Assembly (NCBI RefSeq): GCF_003951285.1
Contig: NZ_RXFQ01000006.1
Location: 124,001-188,000, forward strand
From: Variovorax beijingensis
Lineage (GTDB): Bacteria > Pseudomonadota > Gammaproteobacteria > Burkholderiales > Burkholderiaceae_C
DNA: 64,000 bases
Reading direction: 5' to 3'
A program made the position numbers and the translations under genes. Below, in pieces: positions 43,716 through 54,912 of this stretch (position 1 is its first letter; each line of letters opens with the position of its first letter). A model generated the notes under the pieces. That model searched no databases, was not told where the DNA came from, and was given only the letters and a program-made list of their open reading frames with translations.

Positions 43716-44449
43716 CTTGGCGTGTTCAGTTGAAGAAGCCGTTCGGGCGTGCCCACGTCGGTCCAGGGACCGGCGTAGAGCTCGGCGCTCACGAGTTCAT
43801 TGTCCATCGCGGCGCGCAGGATCGGTGCCAGCGGGGCTTTGGCGCCCGCCGGGTTGCCGGCCGGGATGCCGCAGTAAGGCGGCGCGAAAAGTGCGGCCCG
43901 GTAGAGGCCGATGGTCGAGAAGGTGTACTTCTCGGCCGCCGAGTTGAGTGCCAGGCCGCCCGCGGAAAGGCCGAAATCGCCCTTCGGGTTGTGCGCCGGG
44001 TTCGGCACCAGCCACAGGTGCGCCAGCCTGCCGCTGGCCGCGAAACGGTCCACCGACGCCTGCGTGAAGGTGAAATCCGGCGCGAACACGTCGCCGGCCG
44101 CGACCCAGAAAATCTCGCCCAGTTGCGGCAGCGCACGCACGATGCCGCCGGCCGTTTCCAGCGCTTCGCCGAAGTCGCGGCCTTCGTCGGAGTATGAAAT
44201 CGATAGCGCAGGGTGACCGTCCAGCAAGGGATTGGCGCCGAAGCGGCTGGAGATCTTTTCGCCGAGCCAGGCGGTGTTGACCAGCAGTTCGGTGAACCCG
44301 CCCGCAGCCAGTGCCTCCATCGGCCATTGCATCAGCGGCTTGCCGCGCACTTCGAGCAGCGGCTTGGGCGTGGTGTCGGTCAGCGGCCGCATGCGCTCGC
44401 CGCGCCCGGCGGCAAGGATCATCGCCCGCGCGGACGTCGGGGTGCTCAC
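43712..44449 (-). CDS. murU: N-acetylmuramate alpha-1-phosphate uridylyltransferase MurU
   Basis: Predicted to make UDP-N-acetylmuramate from the AmgK product, recycling peptidoglycan sugars. The 245-residue nucleotidyltransferase has MILAAGRGERMRPLT near the N-terminus (pyrophosphorylase loop), PKPLLEV, LVNTAWLGEKI and a C-terminal WTDVGTPERL. The closeness to sugar-1-phosphate nucleotidyltransferases leaves some doubt over the exact sugar. It starts with GTG overlapping the speD stop by four bases and overlaps pepP by four bases. amgK is at 23864-24958, not adjacent. Confidence 0.85.
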   Translation of the reverse strand: MSTPTSARAMILAAGRGERMRPLTDTTPKPLLEVRGKPLMQWPMEALAAGGFTELLVNTAWLGEKISSRFGANPLLDGHPALSISYSDEGRDFGEALETAGGIVRALPQLGEIFWVAAGDVFAPDFTFTQASVDRFAASGRLAHLWLVPNPAHNPKGDFGLSAGGLALNSAAEKYTFSTIGLYRAALFAPPYCGIPAGNPAGAKAPLAPILRAAMDNELVSAELYAGPWTDVGTPERLLQLNTPR

Positions 44450-44826
44450 GCGGCGACGCGGCCGCGCAGCAGCTCGTTGCGTTCGCTGTGGCGCGGCTGG
44501 AAAAGCGCGACCAGGCATTCCATCAGCGCATGCGCCTTGGCCGAATGGTCGCCGCCGAAGTTGCACACATACACGTCGAGCGTGGCGCCGCGCTGTTCGG
44601 GCCAGGTGTGGATGCACAGGTGCGATTCGGCCAGCAGCACGGTGGCCGTGACCCCGCCCGGCCCTTGCGGCGTGGCCGGAAAGCCATGGACCAGCTTGCC
44701 CACCGGCTGCAGCCCGGCGGCCGTCGCCGCCTTGAGGCAGACGGCGCCGAGCGCCTCCTTGTCGGTGAGCCATTGCATGGCGCATTGGCAGTCGTGGAGA
44801 TCGGCGGTGAGGTGCAGCCCGTGCAT
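44446..44826 (-). CDS. speD: S-adenosylmethionine decarboxylase (class 1b, SpeD/SpeH type)
   Basis: Makes decarboxylated SAM, the aminopropyl donor for spermidine. The 126-residue proenzyme shows the self-cleavage site and catalytic residues AESHLCIHTWPE (Glu-Ser bond, Ser becoming the pyruvoyl group; His in IHTWPE) and DVYVCNFGG with the conserved Cys. The size is that of the short Bacillus/archaeal form, not the E. coli form. ATG at 44826 is chosen because MHGLHLTADL is family-like. It is first in the speD-murU-pepP operon. No classical speE is in the window; the membrane spermidine-synthase-like gene at 36731 is the nearest possible user. Confidence 0.9.
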   Translation of the reverse strand: MHGLHLTADLHDCQCAMQWLTDKEALGAVCLKAATAAGLQPVGKLVHGFPATPQGPGGVTATVLLAESHLCIHTWPEQRGATLDVYVCNFGGDHSAKAHALMECLVALFQPRHSERNELLRGRVAA

Positions 44827-44912
44827 GGGTGGCAACTCTAGCAGCCCGGGTGTCGCCAAAGAGCATCAGTGGGGTGTTCTGGCCGTATCGGAGGGGCTTG
44901 GAGCGAGGCCGG

Positions 44913-44918
44913 TAAAAT
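44913..44918 (+). promoter_or_regulatory. Possible -10 box of tkt
   Basis: TAAAAT lies 44 bases before the tkt start, in the same GGTAAAATC context seen upstream of kdsD. The -35 region is not recognisable. Confidence 0.3.
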
Positions 44919-44961
44919 CGCGGGTTCCCCCCAATCCACATTCCCCGAAAGTCCACCGCCC

Positions 44962-48138
<3,177 letters not shown>

Positions 48139-48160
48139 AAAGCTTCGCGGCCTCGGCAAT

Positions 48161-48189
48161 AAAAAACGCGCCCTCGGGCGCGTTTTTTT
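48161..48189 (+). terminator. Intrinsic terminator after gap
   Basis: AAAAAACGCGCC and GGGCGCGTTTTTTT form a short-loop hairpin flanked by A and T runs, 22 bases past the gap stop. It could also serve the convergent lipoprotein gene on the other strand. Confidence 0.9.
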
Positions 48190-48212
48190 CATGGGCGAGG
48201 CACTTGGGCGTT

Positions 48213-48809
48213 TCAGCGCAGCTTCTCGTTCCTGCGGATCTCGCTGCTGAGCTGCGACGTCAACCGCGTCGCGGCGCGCCGTGCGGCGAGCCCGTAGTCG
48301 CCGTTGAACTCCCCGAACTCCGCCGTGCCGTTGCCGACCGCGCGCACCCGCGTGACCTCGGCGCCGGCGGCATCGCTCACCACGCAGCTCACCTCGGCAG
48401 TGAACGACGTGGGCGGCCAGGTGATCCACGAGGACGAACTCGAATCGGTCTTGATCTGCGGCGTGAACACCAGCGACACGCCCGCCGCTTCGTTGGCCTT
48501 TGCATCGCCGGCGGTGCGCAGCACCACCACGTCGCGGTAGACCGCGCGCAGCGCGTCGCGGATCGACTTCTCGAGGTCGCGGTACGGGTAGTAGCTCACG
48601 CGGTCGCCGCTGCCGCCGGCGGTGATCACCTGCTGGTCGCGCTGGGCGTCGGTCATCACGTAGGCCACCTTCTTGGGAAGGAGGCGCGCCTGCGACCGCG
48701 GCGGCGCGGTTTCCGTGATCATCGTGATCGGATGGGCGCAGGCTGCCAGCAAGGCCGTCAGGACCGCAGCGGCAAACAGGCGAGCGCACGAAGAAAAAAG
48801 AAAAGGCAT
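48213..48809 (-). CDS. Putative lipoprotein of unknown function
   Basis: The 198-residue product has a lipoprotein signal (LTALLAAC, Cys about residue 24) and a globular periplasmic part (PKKVAYVMTDAQRDQQVITAG, PYRDLEKSIRDALRAVYRDVVVL, KTDSSSSSWITWPPTSFTAEVSC). The middle resembles lipoproteins of outer-membrane or organic-solvent systems only loosely, so no function is given. It lies 29 bases downstream of another lipoprotein gene on the same strand and is likely co-transcribed. Confidence 0.75.
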   Translation of the reverse strand: MPFLFSSCARLFAAAVLTALLAACAHPITMITETAPPRSQARLLPKKVAYVMTDAQRDQQVITAGGSGDRVSYYPYRDLEKSIRDALRAVYRDVVVLRTAGDAKANEAAGVSLVFTPQIKTDSSSSSWITWPPTSFTAEVSCVVSDAAGAEVTRVRAVGNGTAEFGEFNGDYGLAARRAATRLTSQLSSEIRRNEKLR

Positions 48810-48838
48810 GGTGCGGCTTTCTCCGGCGATGGCTGTGG

Positions 48839-49435
48839 CTAGGGCGCAATGGCCGCGATGAACTGCGGATCGGCATACACCTGGCGCAGCAGCGCGCGCA
48901 CCAGCCGCGGGTAGGCGGCCTGGCCGGCGGGCACGGCCACGATGTTGGCGTAGCTCGAATCGAAGGCAAGCTCGCCGCGGTAGGTCTTGCGCAGCCTCTG
49001 CGCGGACGCGCGCGTCACGACCACCTCCACGTCCATGCGGCCGGTGCCGTTGATCACGCCGAGGTCGAGTTCATTGACGAGTATCCGCGCCGCGATGCGG
49101 GTCGGGGCCTTGGGGTCGTAGGCCGATATCTCTCCCAGGTCGCGCATCAGCGCGTCTTCCAGGTATTGCGCGAAGGTGCCGCTGGGCGAAAGCAGTTTCG
49201 CGCGGCGCAGGCTCAGGGTGTTGACCTTGTCGTTCGGGTCGGTCGGCTGCACCTTGGCGACCGCCACCATGCCGGGGCGCGCGGCTTCGAGGCGGTCGAG
49301 CGCCTCGTAGTCGGCCGCATAGGGCGGCGCGGCGAGCTGCGCGCAGCCAGACGCCAGCACGACCGCGGCCGATGCGTAGAGCGTTGCGGTGAAAGCGCGC
49401 AAGCGCGCACCCTGCGGTCTGAAGAAGATCGCCAT
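48839..49435 (-). CDS. Putative lipoprotein of unknown function
   Basis: The 198-residue product has an N-terminal signal with a lipobox-like ASGC (Cys about residue 31). The mature part is TLSLRRAKLLSPSGTFAQYLEDALMRDLGEISAYDP, then ARILVNELDLGVINGTGRMDVEVVVTRA (each read in parts), a pattern seen in envelope lipoproteins with a TolB-N-like or LPS-assembly-like fold. A function cannot be assigned. ATG at 49435 is preferred to the longer open frame. It is followed by a second lipoprotein gene. Confidence 0.75.
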   Translation of the reverse strand: MAIFFRPQGARLRAFTATLYASAAVVLASGCAQLAAPPYAADYEALDRLEAARPGMVAVAKVQPTDPNDKVNTLSLRRAKLLSPSGTFAQYLEDALMRDLGEISAYDPKAPTRIAARILVNELDLGVINGTGRMDVEVVVTRASAQRLRKTYRGELAFDSSYANIVAVPAGQAAYPRLVRALLRQVYADPQFIAAIAP

Positions 49436-49512
49436 GCCTTGTGTCCCTCCTCGGGATGCCTGATCCCGGCGCGAGGGTAGCAGGCATTGCGCCGCGTGCG
49501 AAGGCCGATCTT

Positions 49513-49821
49513 TCAGACCGGTTCGAGCACGTGGATCAGCTTGCTCTCGACGAACTCTTTGGTCTTCGCCCCGTGGGCCGCCATGTGCGGTGCCACCGCG
49601 TGGGCCTGCAGGTGGGCCAGCGTTTCCCATTTCTCGATCACCACGAAGGTGTCCGGCCCGAAGCTGGCCTTCGATGCCGGCACGCCTGCTGCGTCGACCG
49701 TGGCGCCGTACTCGATGCAGCCCTCCTCGGCCAGCACGGCCGCGCGGTTGGCGGCAAAGGCTTCGAGCAGCCTGGCGCGCTGGCCCGGCTTGGCGGTGAT
49801 GACGGCGACGACGTGGATCAT
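49513..49821 (-). CDS. Antibiotic biosynthesis monooxygenase (ABM) domain protein
   Basis: The 102-residue product is a single dimeric alpha+beta-barrel: MIHVVAVITAKPGQRARLLEAF, EEGCIEYGATVD, FVVIEKWETLAHLQAHAVAPHM (read in parts). YgiN-like quinone monooxygenases have this size and pattern. The substrate is unknown. It is divergent from the Nramp transporter gene. Confidence 0.85.
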   Translation of the reverse strand: MIHVVAVITAKPGQRARLLEAFAANRAAVLAEEGCIEYGATVDAAGVPASKASFGPDTFVVIEKWETLAHLQAHAVAPHMAAHGAKTKEFVESKLIHVLEPV

Positions 49822-49923
49822 GGAAAAAAGCTCCGTTGTTGCATGTGTGCGGAAGGGGACCGCCGAATCTAAAAGACCGGCCGCCCCGCCGGCGGTCCCG
49901 CGCGCGACCCTATCATCGCCCGC

Positions 49924-51252
49924 ATGTTCTTTCCCCTGCCCCGCACGGCCACCGCGCCGTTCTGTCCCTCCGAAGTCAAGGGCAGCGTGGCGGTCCCGCA
50001 GGACCTGCCCTTCGGCAAGAAGCTGCTGCGCTATGCGGGCCCGGGCCTCCTGGTTTCGGTGGGCTACATGGACCCGGGCAACTGGGCGACCGACATCGAG
50101 GCCGGCTCGCGCTTCGGCTACGGCCTGCTCTTCGTGGTGCTGCTCGCGAGCCTCGCGGCCATGCTGCTGCAGACGCTGTGTGTGCGGCTCGGCCTGGTGG
50201 CGCAGAAAGACCTGGCGCGCGCCTGCCGCGAGCACTATTCGCCGCGCGTGAACCGCTTCCTGTGGCTGGGCGCGGAGCTGGCCATCGTGGCCTGCGACCT
50301 GGCCGAGGTGCTGGGCAGCGCGCTCGCATTGCACCTGCTGTTCGGCGTGTCGATTCCGGTCGGCATCGGCATCACGGCATTCGACACGCTGCTCGTGCTG
50401 GGGCTGCAGGGCGCCGGCTTCCGTCGCGTCGAAGCGATCGTGCTCGGACTGGTGGGCACCATTGCAGGCTGCTTCGTGGTGGAGCTTGCGATGTCGCAGC
50501 CCAACTGGTTCGGCGTGGCGATGGGCTTTGCGCCCAGCTTCGAGCGGCTGCAGCAGCCGGGCGCGCTGTACCTTGCGATCGGCGTGGTCGGCGCCACCGT
50601 GATGCCGCACAACCTGTACCTGCATTCGTCGATCGTGCAGACCCGGCTGGTGGCCGACAGCGACGCGGCGCGGCGCGAGGCGGTGCGCTTCTGCACCTTC
50701 GACGCGGTGTTCTCGCTCTCGCTCGCGCTCCTGGTCAACGCAGCCATCATGGTGCTGGCGGCCAGCGCCTTCCACAGCACCGGCCATGTGGAGGTGACCG
50801 AGATCGACGACGCCTACCGGCTCATCGAGCCCATCGTGGGCAGTGCGATGGCGGCCACGCTGTTCGGCATTGCGCTCCTGGCCTCGGGCCAGAGCTCGAC
50901 CTTCACCGGCACCATTGCGGGCCAGATCATCATGGAAGGTTTTCTCGACCTGAAGATCCCGTGCTGGCAGCGCCGCCTGATCACGCGGGGGCTGGCGCTC
51001 GGGCCGGCGTTTCTGGGGGTCTGGTGGTTCGGCGATGGCGGCGTGGGCAAGATGCTGGTGCTGAGCCAGGTGGTGCTGAGTTTTCAGCTGCCCTTCGCGA
51101 TGTGGCCGCTGATCCGCTTCACGAGCAGCCGCGCGCTGATGGGCGGCTTTGCCAGCGGCGCGCTGGTCAAGCTGCTGGCCTGGGGCCTGTTCGGCGTGAT
51201 CAGCTCGGCCAACGTGTGGCTGGTGGCATCGACGGTGCTCGGCGGCCTTTGA
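49924..51252 (+). CDS. mntH: Nramp-family divalent metal transporter
   Basis: Proton-coupled importer of Mn2+ and related metals. The 442-residue product has eleven or so helices with the metal-binding DPGN motif in helix 1 (VGYMDPGNWATDIEAGS), and MPHNLYLHSS in helix 6, followed by the transport signature GQSSTFTGTIAGQIIMEGFL (read in parts). No MntR site or riboswitch was recognised in the 102 bases upstream. Together with the Mn riboswitch-controlled exporter at 11939 it suggests active manganese homeostasis. Confidence 0.93.
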   Translation: MFFPLPRTATAPFCPSEVKGSVAVPQDLPFGKKLLRYAGPGLLVSVGYMDPGNWATDIEAGSRFGYGLLFVVLLASLAAMLLQTLCVRLGLVAQKDLARACREHYSPRVNRFLWLGAELAIVACDLAEVLGSALALHLLFGVSIPVGIGITAFDTLLVLGLQGAGFRRVEAIVLGLVGTIAGCFVVELAMSQPNWFGVAMGFAPSFERLQQPGALYLAIGVVGATVMPHNLYLHSSIVQTRLVADSDAARREAVRFCTFDAVFSLSLALLVNAAIMVLAASAFHSTGHVEVTEIDDAYRLIEPIVGSAMAATLFGIALLASGQSSTFTGTIAGQIIMEGFLDLKIPCWQRRLITRGLALGPAFLGVWWFGDGGVGKMLVLSQVVLSFQLPFAMWPLIRFTSSRALMGGFASGALVKLLAWGLFGVISSANVWLVASTVLGGL

Positions 51253-51273
51253 TTCGGTGGTGAAGACGGAGCC

Positions 51274-51615
51274 TCAGCGCTCGGCCGCGTCTTTCCACAG
51301 GTGCACCAGCGACTCGGGCGCCTCGTTCTCGGGCACCTCGAAGCTGACCGAAGAACCCGAATGGGAGGTGGCGCTTTCCACCACCACTTCCACGCGGTAG
51401 AAGCGCTGGTCGCCGCCCGGCGAACCGGGGCCGCCGCGCGGCCCTGCGTGGGGCGCCGCGCTTTGCAGCGCTTCGCCGATCTGCTGGCGCAGTTCCTCGC
51501 TGCAGTTGCCCAGCTGGTAGCTGCGCGGGCGCGACAGGCCCGGCACGTAGGCCACGCCGCCTTCGCGCGTCACGCGCACGACGGAAGCCTGGTCCAGGGG
51601 CGGAAGCTGAATCAT
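51274..51615 (-). CDS. Emfourin-like inhibitor of M4 metalloprotease
   Basis: The 113-residue product has two parts: VVRVTREGGVAYVPGL and then a region ending FEVPENEAPESLVHLWKDAAE. This matches the short protealysin-inhibitor (emfourin) pattern in size and in its conserved position directly downstream of a protealysin-like gene. Its ATG overlaps the protease stop by four bases. It would act in the cytoplasm or co-secreted compartment to hold the protease inactive. The assignment leans on context. Confidence 0.75.
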   Translation of the reverse strand: MIQLPPLDQASVVRVTREGGVAYVPGLSRPRSYQLGNCSEELRQQIGEALQSAAPHAGPRGGPGSPGGDQRFYRVEVVVESATSHSGSSVSFEVPENEAPESLVHLWKDAAER

Positions 51616-52682
51616 GATGGTGTGACTCCCACGGTGTCCCATGCGGTGCCAACGGCCTTGTGCACCGCGCTGCCGGCGCCGAAGCGCCTGGCCGCATTTT
51701 CCACGCTGAGCTGTGCAAAGGCCAGGAAATCGGCATCCTGGCGCAGCCGCCGGTCGCACACCGTGTCGTACCAGACGCGCCCGGCCGTCTCCCATGCCGG
51801 GCCCTGGATGGCCGTGGCAGCGAGATGGAAGGCGCGGTTCGGAATGCCGGAATTGATGTGCACGCCGCCATTGTCCTGCCGCGTGTCGACAAAGTCCTTC
51901 ATGTGGGCGGGCTGCGGGTCCTTGCCCAGCACCGGGTCGTCGTAGGCCGTGCCGGGCTCGGCCATCGAGCGCAGCGCGCGCGCCTTCACCTTGCCGGTGA
52001 AGAGCCCCGCGCCCACCAGCCAGTCGGCCTGCTGCGCCGTCTGCTTGAGCAGCTGCTGCTTGACCAGCGCGCCGAACACGTCGCAGATCGACTCGTTGAG
52101 CGCGCCCGGCTGCCCCTGGTAGACGAGGCCCGACTCGTGGTCGATCACGCCGTGCGTGAGCTCGTGGCCGATGATGTCCACCGCGATGGTGAAGCGGTTC
52201 ATGACCTCGCCGTCGCCGTCGCCGAACACCATCTGCCTGCCGTTCCAGAAGGCGTTGTCGTAGTCGTTGCCGTAGTGCACGCTGCCCGTGAGCGGCAGGC
52301 CTGCGCCGTCGATGGAATCGCGCTCGTAGATGTCGTGGAACAGGCGGTAGGTGGCGCCCAGGTAGTCGTAGGCCTCGTCGGCGGCGATGTCGCCGGTGGC
52401 GGCCTGCCCTTCGGCGCGCACCAGCCGGCCCGGCAGGGTCATGGTGTGCTGTGCGTCGTGGATGGCGCGCGCCGGCGAGCCGCGCCGCACATAGCTGGGC
52501 GCGGGGCCCGACGACACGCCCTGCCCGGCCACCGCCTCGCGCAGGGCGCGGTGCTGGCGATCGATCATCAGCGTCTGCGCCGCCTTCGCGCTGGCATGCG
52601 CACTGGCATGTTGCGCGAGCCGGTCCAGCAGGTACGGCGGTACGAAGCTGGGCGGCAAAAGGCCCGGCGAGCGAAGCGGCAT
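51612..52682 (-). CDS. Protealysin-like M4 (thermolysin-family) metalloprotease
   Basis: The 356-residue zinc protease shows GHELTHGVIDHESG (zinc His173 and His177, catalytic Glu174), GALNESICDVFGAL (third zinc ligand Glu197) and GGVHINSGIPNRAF (catalytic His). The propeptide is short (about 50 residues) with a PPYLLDRL element, as in protealysin, instead of the long FTP/PepSY propeptide of thermolysin. No classical signal peptide is seen. AGGAG precedes the ATG at 52682. It overlaps the inhibitor gene. Confidence 0.92.
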   Translation of the reverse strand: MPLRSPGLLPPSFVPPYLLDRLAQHASAHASAKAAQTLMIDRQHRALREAVAGQGVSSGPAPSYVRRGSPARAIHDAQHTMTLPGRLVRAEGQAATGDIAADEAYDYLGATYRLFHDIYERDSIDGAGLPLTGSVHYGNDYDNAFWNGRQMVFGDGDGEVMNRFTIAVDIIGHELTHGVIDHESGLVYQGQPGALNESICDVFGALVKQQLLKQTAQQADWLVGAGLFTGKVKARALRSMAEPGTAYDDPVLGKDPQPAHMKDFVDTRQDNGGVHINSGIPNRAFHLAATAIQGPAWETAGRVWYDTVCDRRLRQDADFLAFAQLSVENAARRFGAGSAVHKAVGTAWDTVGVTPS

Positions 52683-52829
52683 GGGCGACTCTCCTTTGCA
52701 GCTGAGGGCAACAAAAAAGACCGTATCAGAAAGCCGTAAAACCTGGATCACTCCGTTACTTCTGGTCATGGAATGCCCGCGCTTCAGGCCATACGATCGG
52801 AGCCTTCCGATCCACTTGCCGCCCCTGCC

Positions 52830-53120
52830 ATGTTCATCGTCACCCTCACCTACATCCGTCCGCTTGAAGAGCTCGATGCGTTGATGGATGGGCACATGGC
52901 GTGGCTGCGAAAGCACTACCAGAGCGGTCTGTTCCTGGCCTCGGGCCGGCAGGTGCCGCGCAAGGGCGGCGTGATCTTCGCGCGCTCGGGCGACCGCGCC
53001 GCGCTCGATGCGGTGCTCGCACGCGACCCGTTCGTGCAGAGCGGTGTGGCCAGCACGCACGTGATCGAGTTCGTGCCCAGCATGACCGCACCCGCGACCG
53101 AGATCCTCAAGGCGCTCTGA
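52830..53120 (+). CDS. YciI family protein
   Basis: The 96-residue product is a single YciI-type ferredoxin-like domain: MFIVTLTYIRPLEELD, HMAWLRKHYQSGLFLASGRQVPRKGG (read in parts), and a conserved His-Asp-type pair region (DGH, RDPFVQSGVAS). The family is proposed to have dehydrochlorinase or muconolactone-isomerase-like activity; the role here is unknown. It is divergent from the M4 protease and convergent with the pirin gene. Confidence 0.85.
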   Translation: MFIVTLTYIRPLEELDALMDGHMAWLRKHYQSGLFLASGRQVPRKGGVIFARSGDRAALDAVLARDPFVQSGVASTHVIEFVPSMTAPATEILKAL

Positions 53121-53139
53121 GGCCGCGGGCCCGCGTGGT

Positions 53140-54228
53140 TCAGGCCGCCGGCTTTTCCTCGCGCCCGCCGGGGTGCCGCGCAAAGCGCGCCGCATCGCGG
53201 TCATGCACCGGCGCCGGATCGCTCCAGGGCCAGCCGCCGAACTGCGTGCGGCGGTAGTCGGCCAGCGTCTGGCTGATCTCGGCCTGCGTGTTCATCACGA
53301 ACGGGCCGTACTGCACCACCGGCTCGGCAATGGGACGTCCCTGCAGCAGCAGGAATTCGCCCGCTTCCTCATCGCCATTGCGCAACTCGACGGCCGCGCC
53401 GGCGCGCAGCTCGATGGCGGCCGGGCCTTCCACGCGCCGGCCTGCGATGGTCGCCACCGCGCCCTTGAAGAAGTACAGCATGCGCCGCGTGCCTTCGCCC
53501 GCAGCGGGCGGCAGCGTCCATTGCGCGCCGGGCGTCATCTTGAGCGTCCAGATCGCCACGTCGGCATCGGCCTGCGCGGCCCATGAATCGGGCGGCGGCG
53601 CCAGCGGGTGGATCGGCGCCGGCGCGCTGCCCGCGGCAGCGGCGCCGAACCGGCCCGCGATCACCGCGACCTCGGTGCGGCCCCCCGCCGCGTCGTCGGA
53701 CGCGAAGTGCGGAATGGCTTCCGACCAGAACATCGTGAAGTGCGGCTCGGCCATCTTGCTTCTGGCGGGCAGGTTGAGCCAGATCTGGAACAGCTCCAGC
53801 GGATTGGGCGCGTTCGCGTCGAGCAGCGGAAACATCTCCGAATGCACGATGCCCTTGCCGGCCGTGAGCCACTGCACGTCGCCGCCGCCGAAGCGCGCGG
53901 TGGCGCCCAGCGAATCGGAATGGTCGACCAGCCCCTTGCGCACGATGGTCACCGTCTCGAAGCCGCGGTGCGGGTGCGAGGGAAAGCCCGGCACCGTGTC
54001 GCCGTGGTACATGCTCCAGCCGTCCTTGCGGCTGAAGTCCTGGCCGATCTGGCGGCCCGCCAGCGGGGCCTCGGGCCCCATCTGCGCGTTGGCCTTCGGA
54101 TAGGCGTCGTCGTGATAGACGCAGAACAGGAACGGGTCGATCGTCTGCCACGGGAAGCCGAGCGGGCTCACCTGCAGCACGGGGCTGCGGCCTTCCTCGA
54201 TATGGCTGCTGCTGTTGTTGCTGGACAC
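53140..54228 (-). CDS. Pirin family protein
   Basis: The 362-residue bicupin shows the pirin metal site: FPSHPHRGFETVTIV (two His), VDHSDSLGATARFGGGDVQWLTAGKGIVHSEM (read in parts; further His and Glu). Bacterial pirins include quercetinases and regulators; the role here is not known. A GTG at 54228 with AGGAAT upstream is the chosen start, giving MSSNNSSSH; the longer frame lacks a better site. It lies downstream of the VOC gene on the same strand. Confidence 0.88.
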   Translation of the reverse strand: MSSNNSSSHIEEGRSPVLQVSPLGFPWQTIDPFLFCVYHDDAYPKANAQMGPEAPLAGRQIGQDFSRKDGWSMYHGDTVPGFPSHPHRGFETVTIVRKGLVDHSDSLGATARFGGGDVQWLTAGKGIVHSEMFPLLDANAPNPLELFQIWLNLPARSKMAEPHFTMFWSEAIPHFASDDAAGGRTEVAVIAGRFGAAAAGSAPAPIHPLAPPPDSWAAQADADVAIWTLKMTPGAQWTLPPAAGEGTRRMLYFFKGAVATIAGRRVEGPAAIELRAGAAVELRNGDEEAGEFLLLQGRPIAEPVVQYGPFVMNTQAEISQTLADYRRTQFGGWPWSDPAPVHDRDAARFARHPGGREEKPAA

Positions 54229-54388
54229 CTCGGTATTCCTTTCGTTTGGGTGTGCCGCCGCTGAATGCGCGGCGACGCTGCTTTGTGGAATATCGGGGCG
54301 CACCCGCTTCAGGGAAGGGGCCTTCCGCGCAACAGTGAGGAGCGCATATGGAACGATGGGCATCGCTCTTGTCCGCTGTGGCGGAACG

Positions 54389-54805
54389 TCACTGCGCGGG
54401 CATTTCGGCGTTCGGGTCCATGTACATCAGCTCCCACAGGTGGCCGTCGATGTCCTGGAAGCCGTGGCCGTACATGAAGCCGTAGTCCTGCGGCTCGCGC
54501 GGCACCGTGCCGCCCGCGGCCACCGCCTTGGCCACCATTTCGTCGACCTCGGCGCGGCTTTCGCACGACAGGCACAGCAGCACCTCGGTGCTCTTGCTGG
54601 TGTCGGTGAGACTCTTGCTCGTGAAGGTCTTGAAGAAGTCTTCCACCAGCAGCATGGCGTGGATGCTGCCTTCCTGGATCACCATGCAGGCGGCGTTGGC
54701 GTCGGTGAACTTCTCGTTGAAGGCGTAGCCCAGCGCGGCAAAGAACGCCTTGGACTTGTCGAGGTTCTTGACGGCGAGGTTCACGAAGATCTGCTTGTTG
54801 GCCAT
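54389..54805 (-). CDS. VOC family protein (glyoxalase/bleomycin-resistance-like)
   Basis: The 138-residue product has the paired beta-alpha-beta-beta-beta modules of the vicinal-oxygen-chelate fold: IFVNLAVKNLDKSKAFFAALG, then GFQDIDGHLWELMYMDP with the C-terminal metal-ligand Glu. It resembles the extradiol-dioxygenase-like group near YP_ glyoxalase relatives. The substrate is unknown. It lies 160 bases upstream of the pirin gene. Confidence 0.85.
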   Translation of the reverse strand: MANKQIFVNLAVKNLDKSKAFFAALGYAFNEKFTDANAACMVIQEGSIHAMLLVEDFFKTFTSKSLTDTSKSTEVLLCLSCESRAEVDEMVAKAVAAGGTVPREPQDYGFMYGHGFQDIDGHLWELMYMDPNAEMPAQ

Positions 54806-54912
54806 GGTTGTCTTCCTGTATCGATGAAGAGTGGATCGGAGGTTTGCCGGTGTGTTGTGTACACCGTCCACAAAAGATACCAAAGAAAATGGACGGCGTC
54901 CACATCATTTTT

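Noticed and set aside
49822..49923. Mn riboswitch or MntR box upstream of mntH
   Set aside because: None of the yybP-ykoY hallmarks is present and no clear palindrome was seen; only a GC-rich hairpin (GGCCGCC-type) close to the start.
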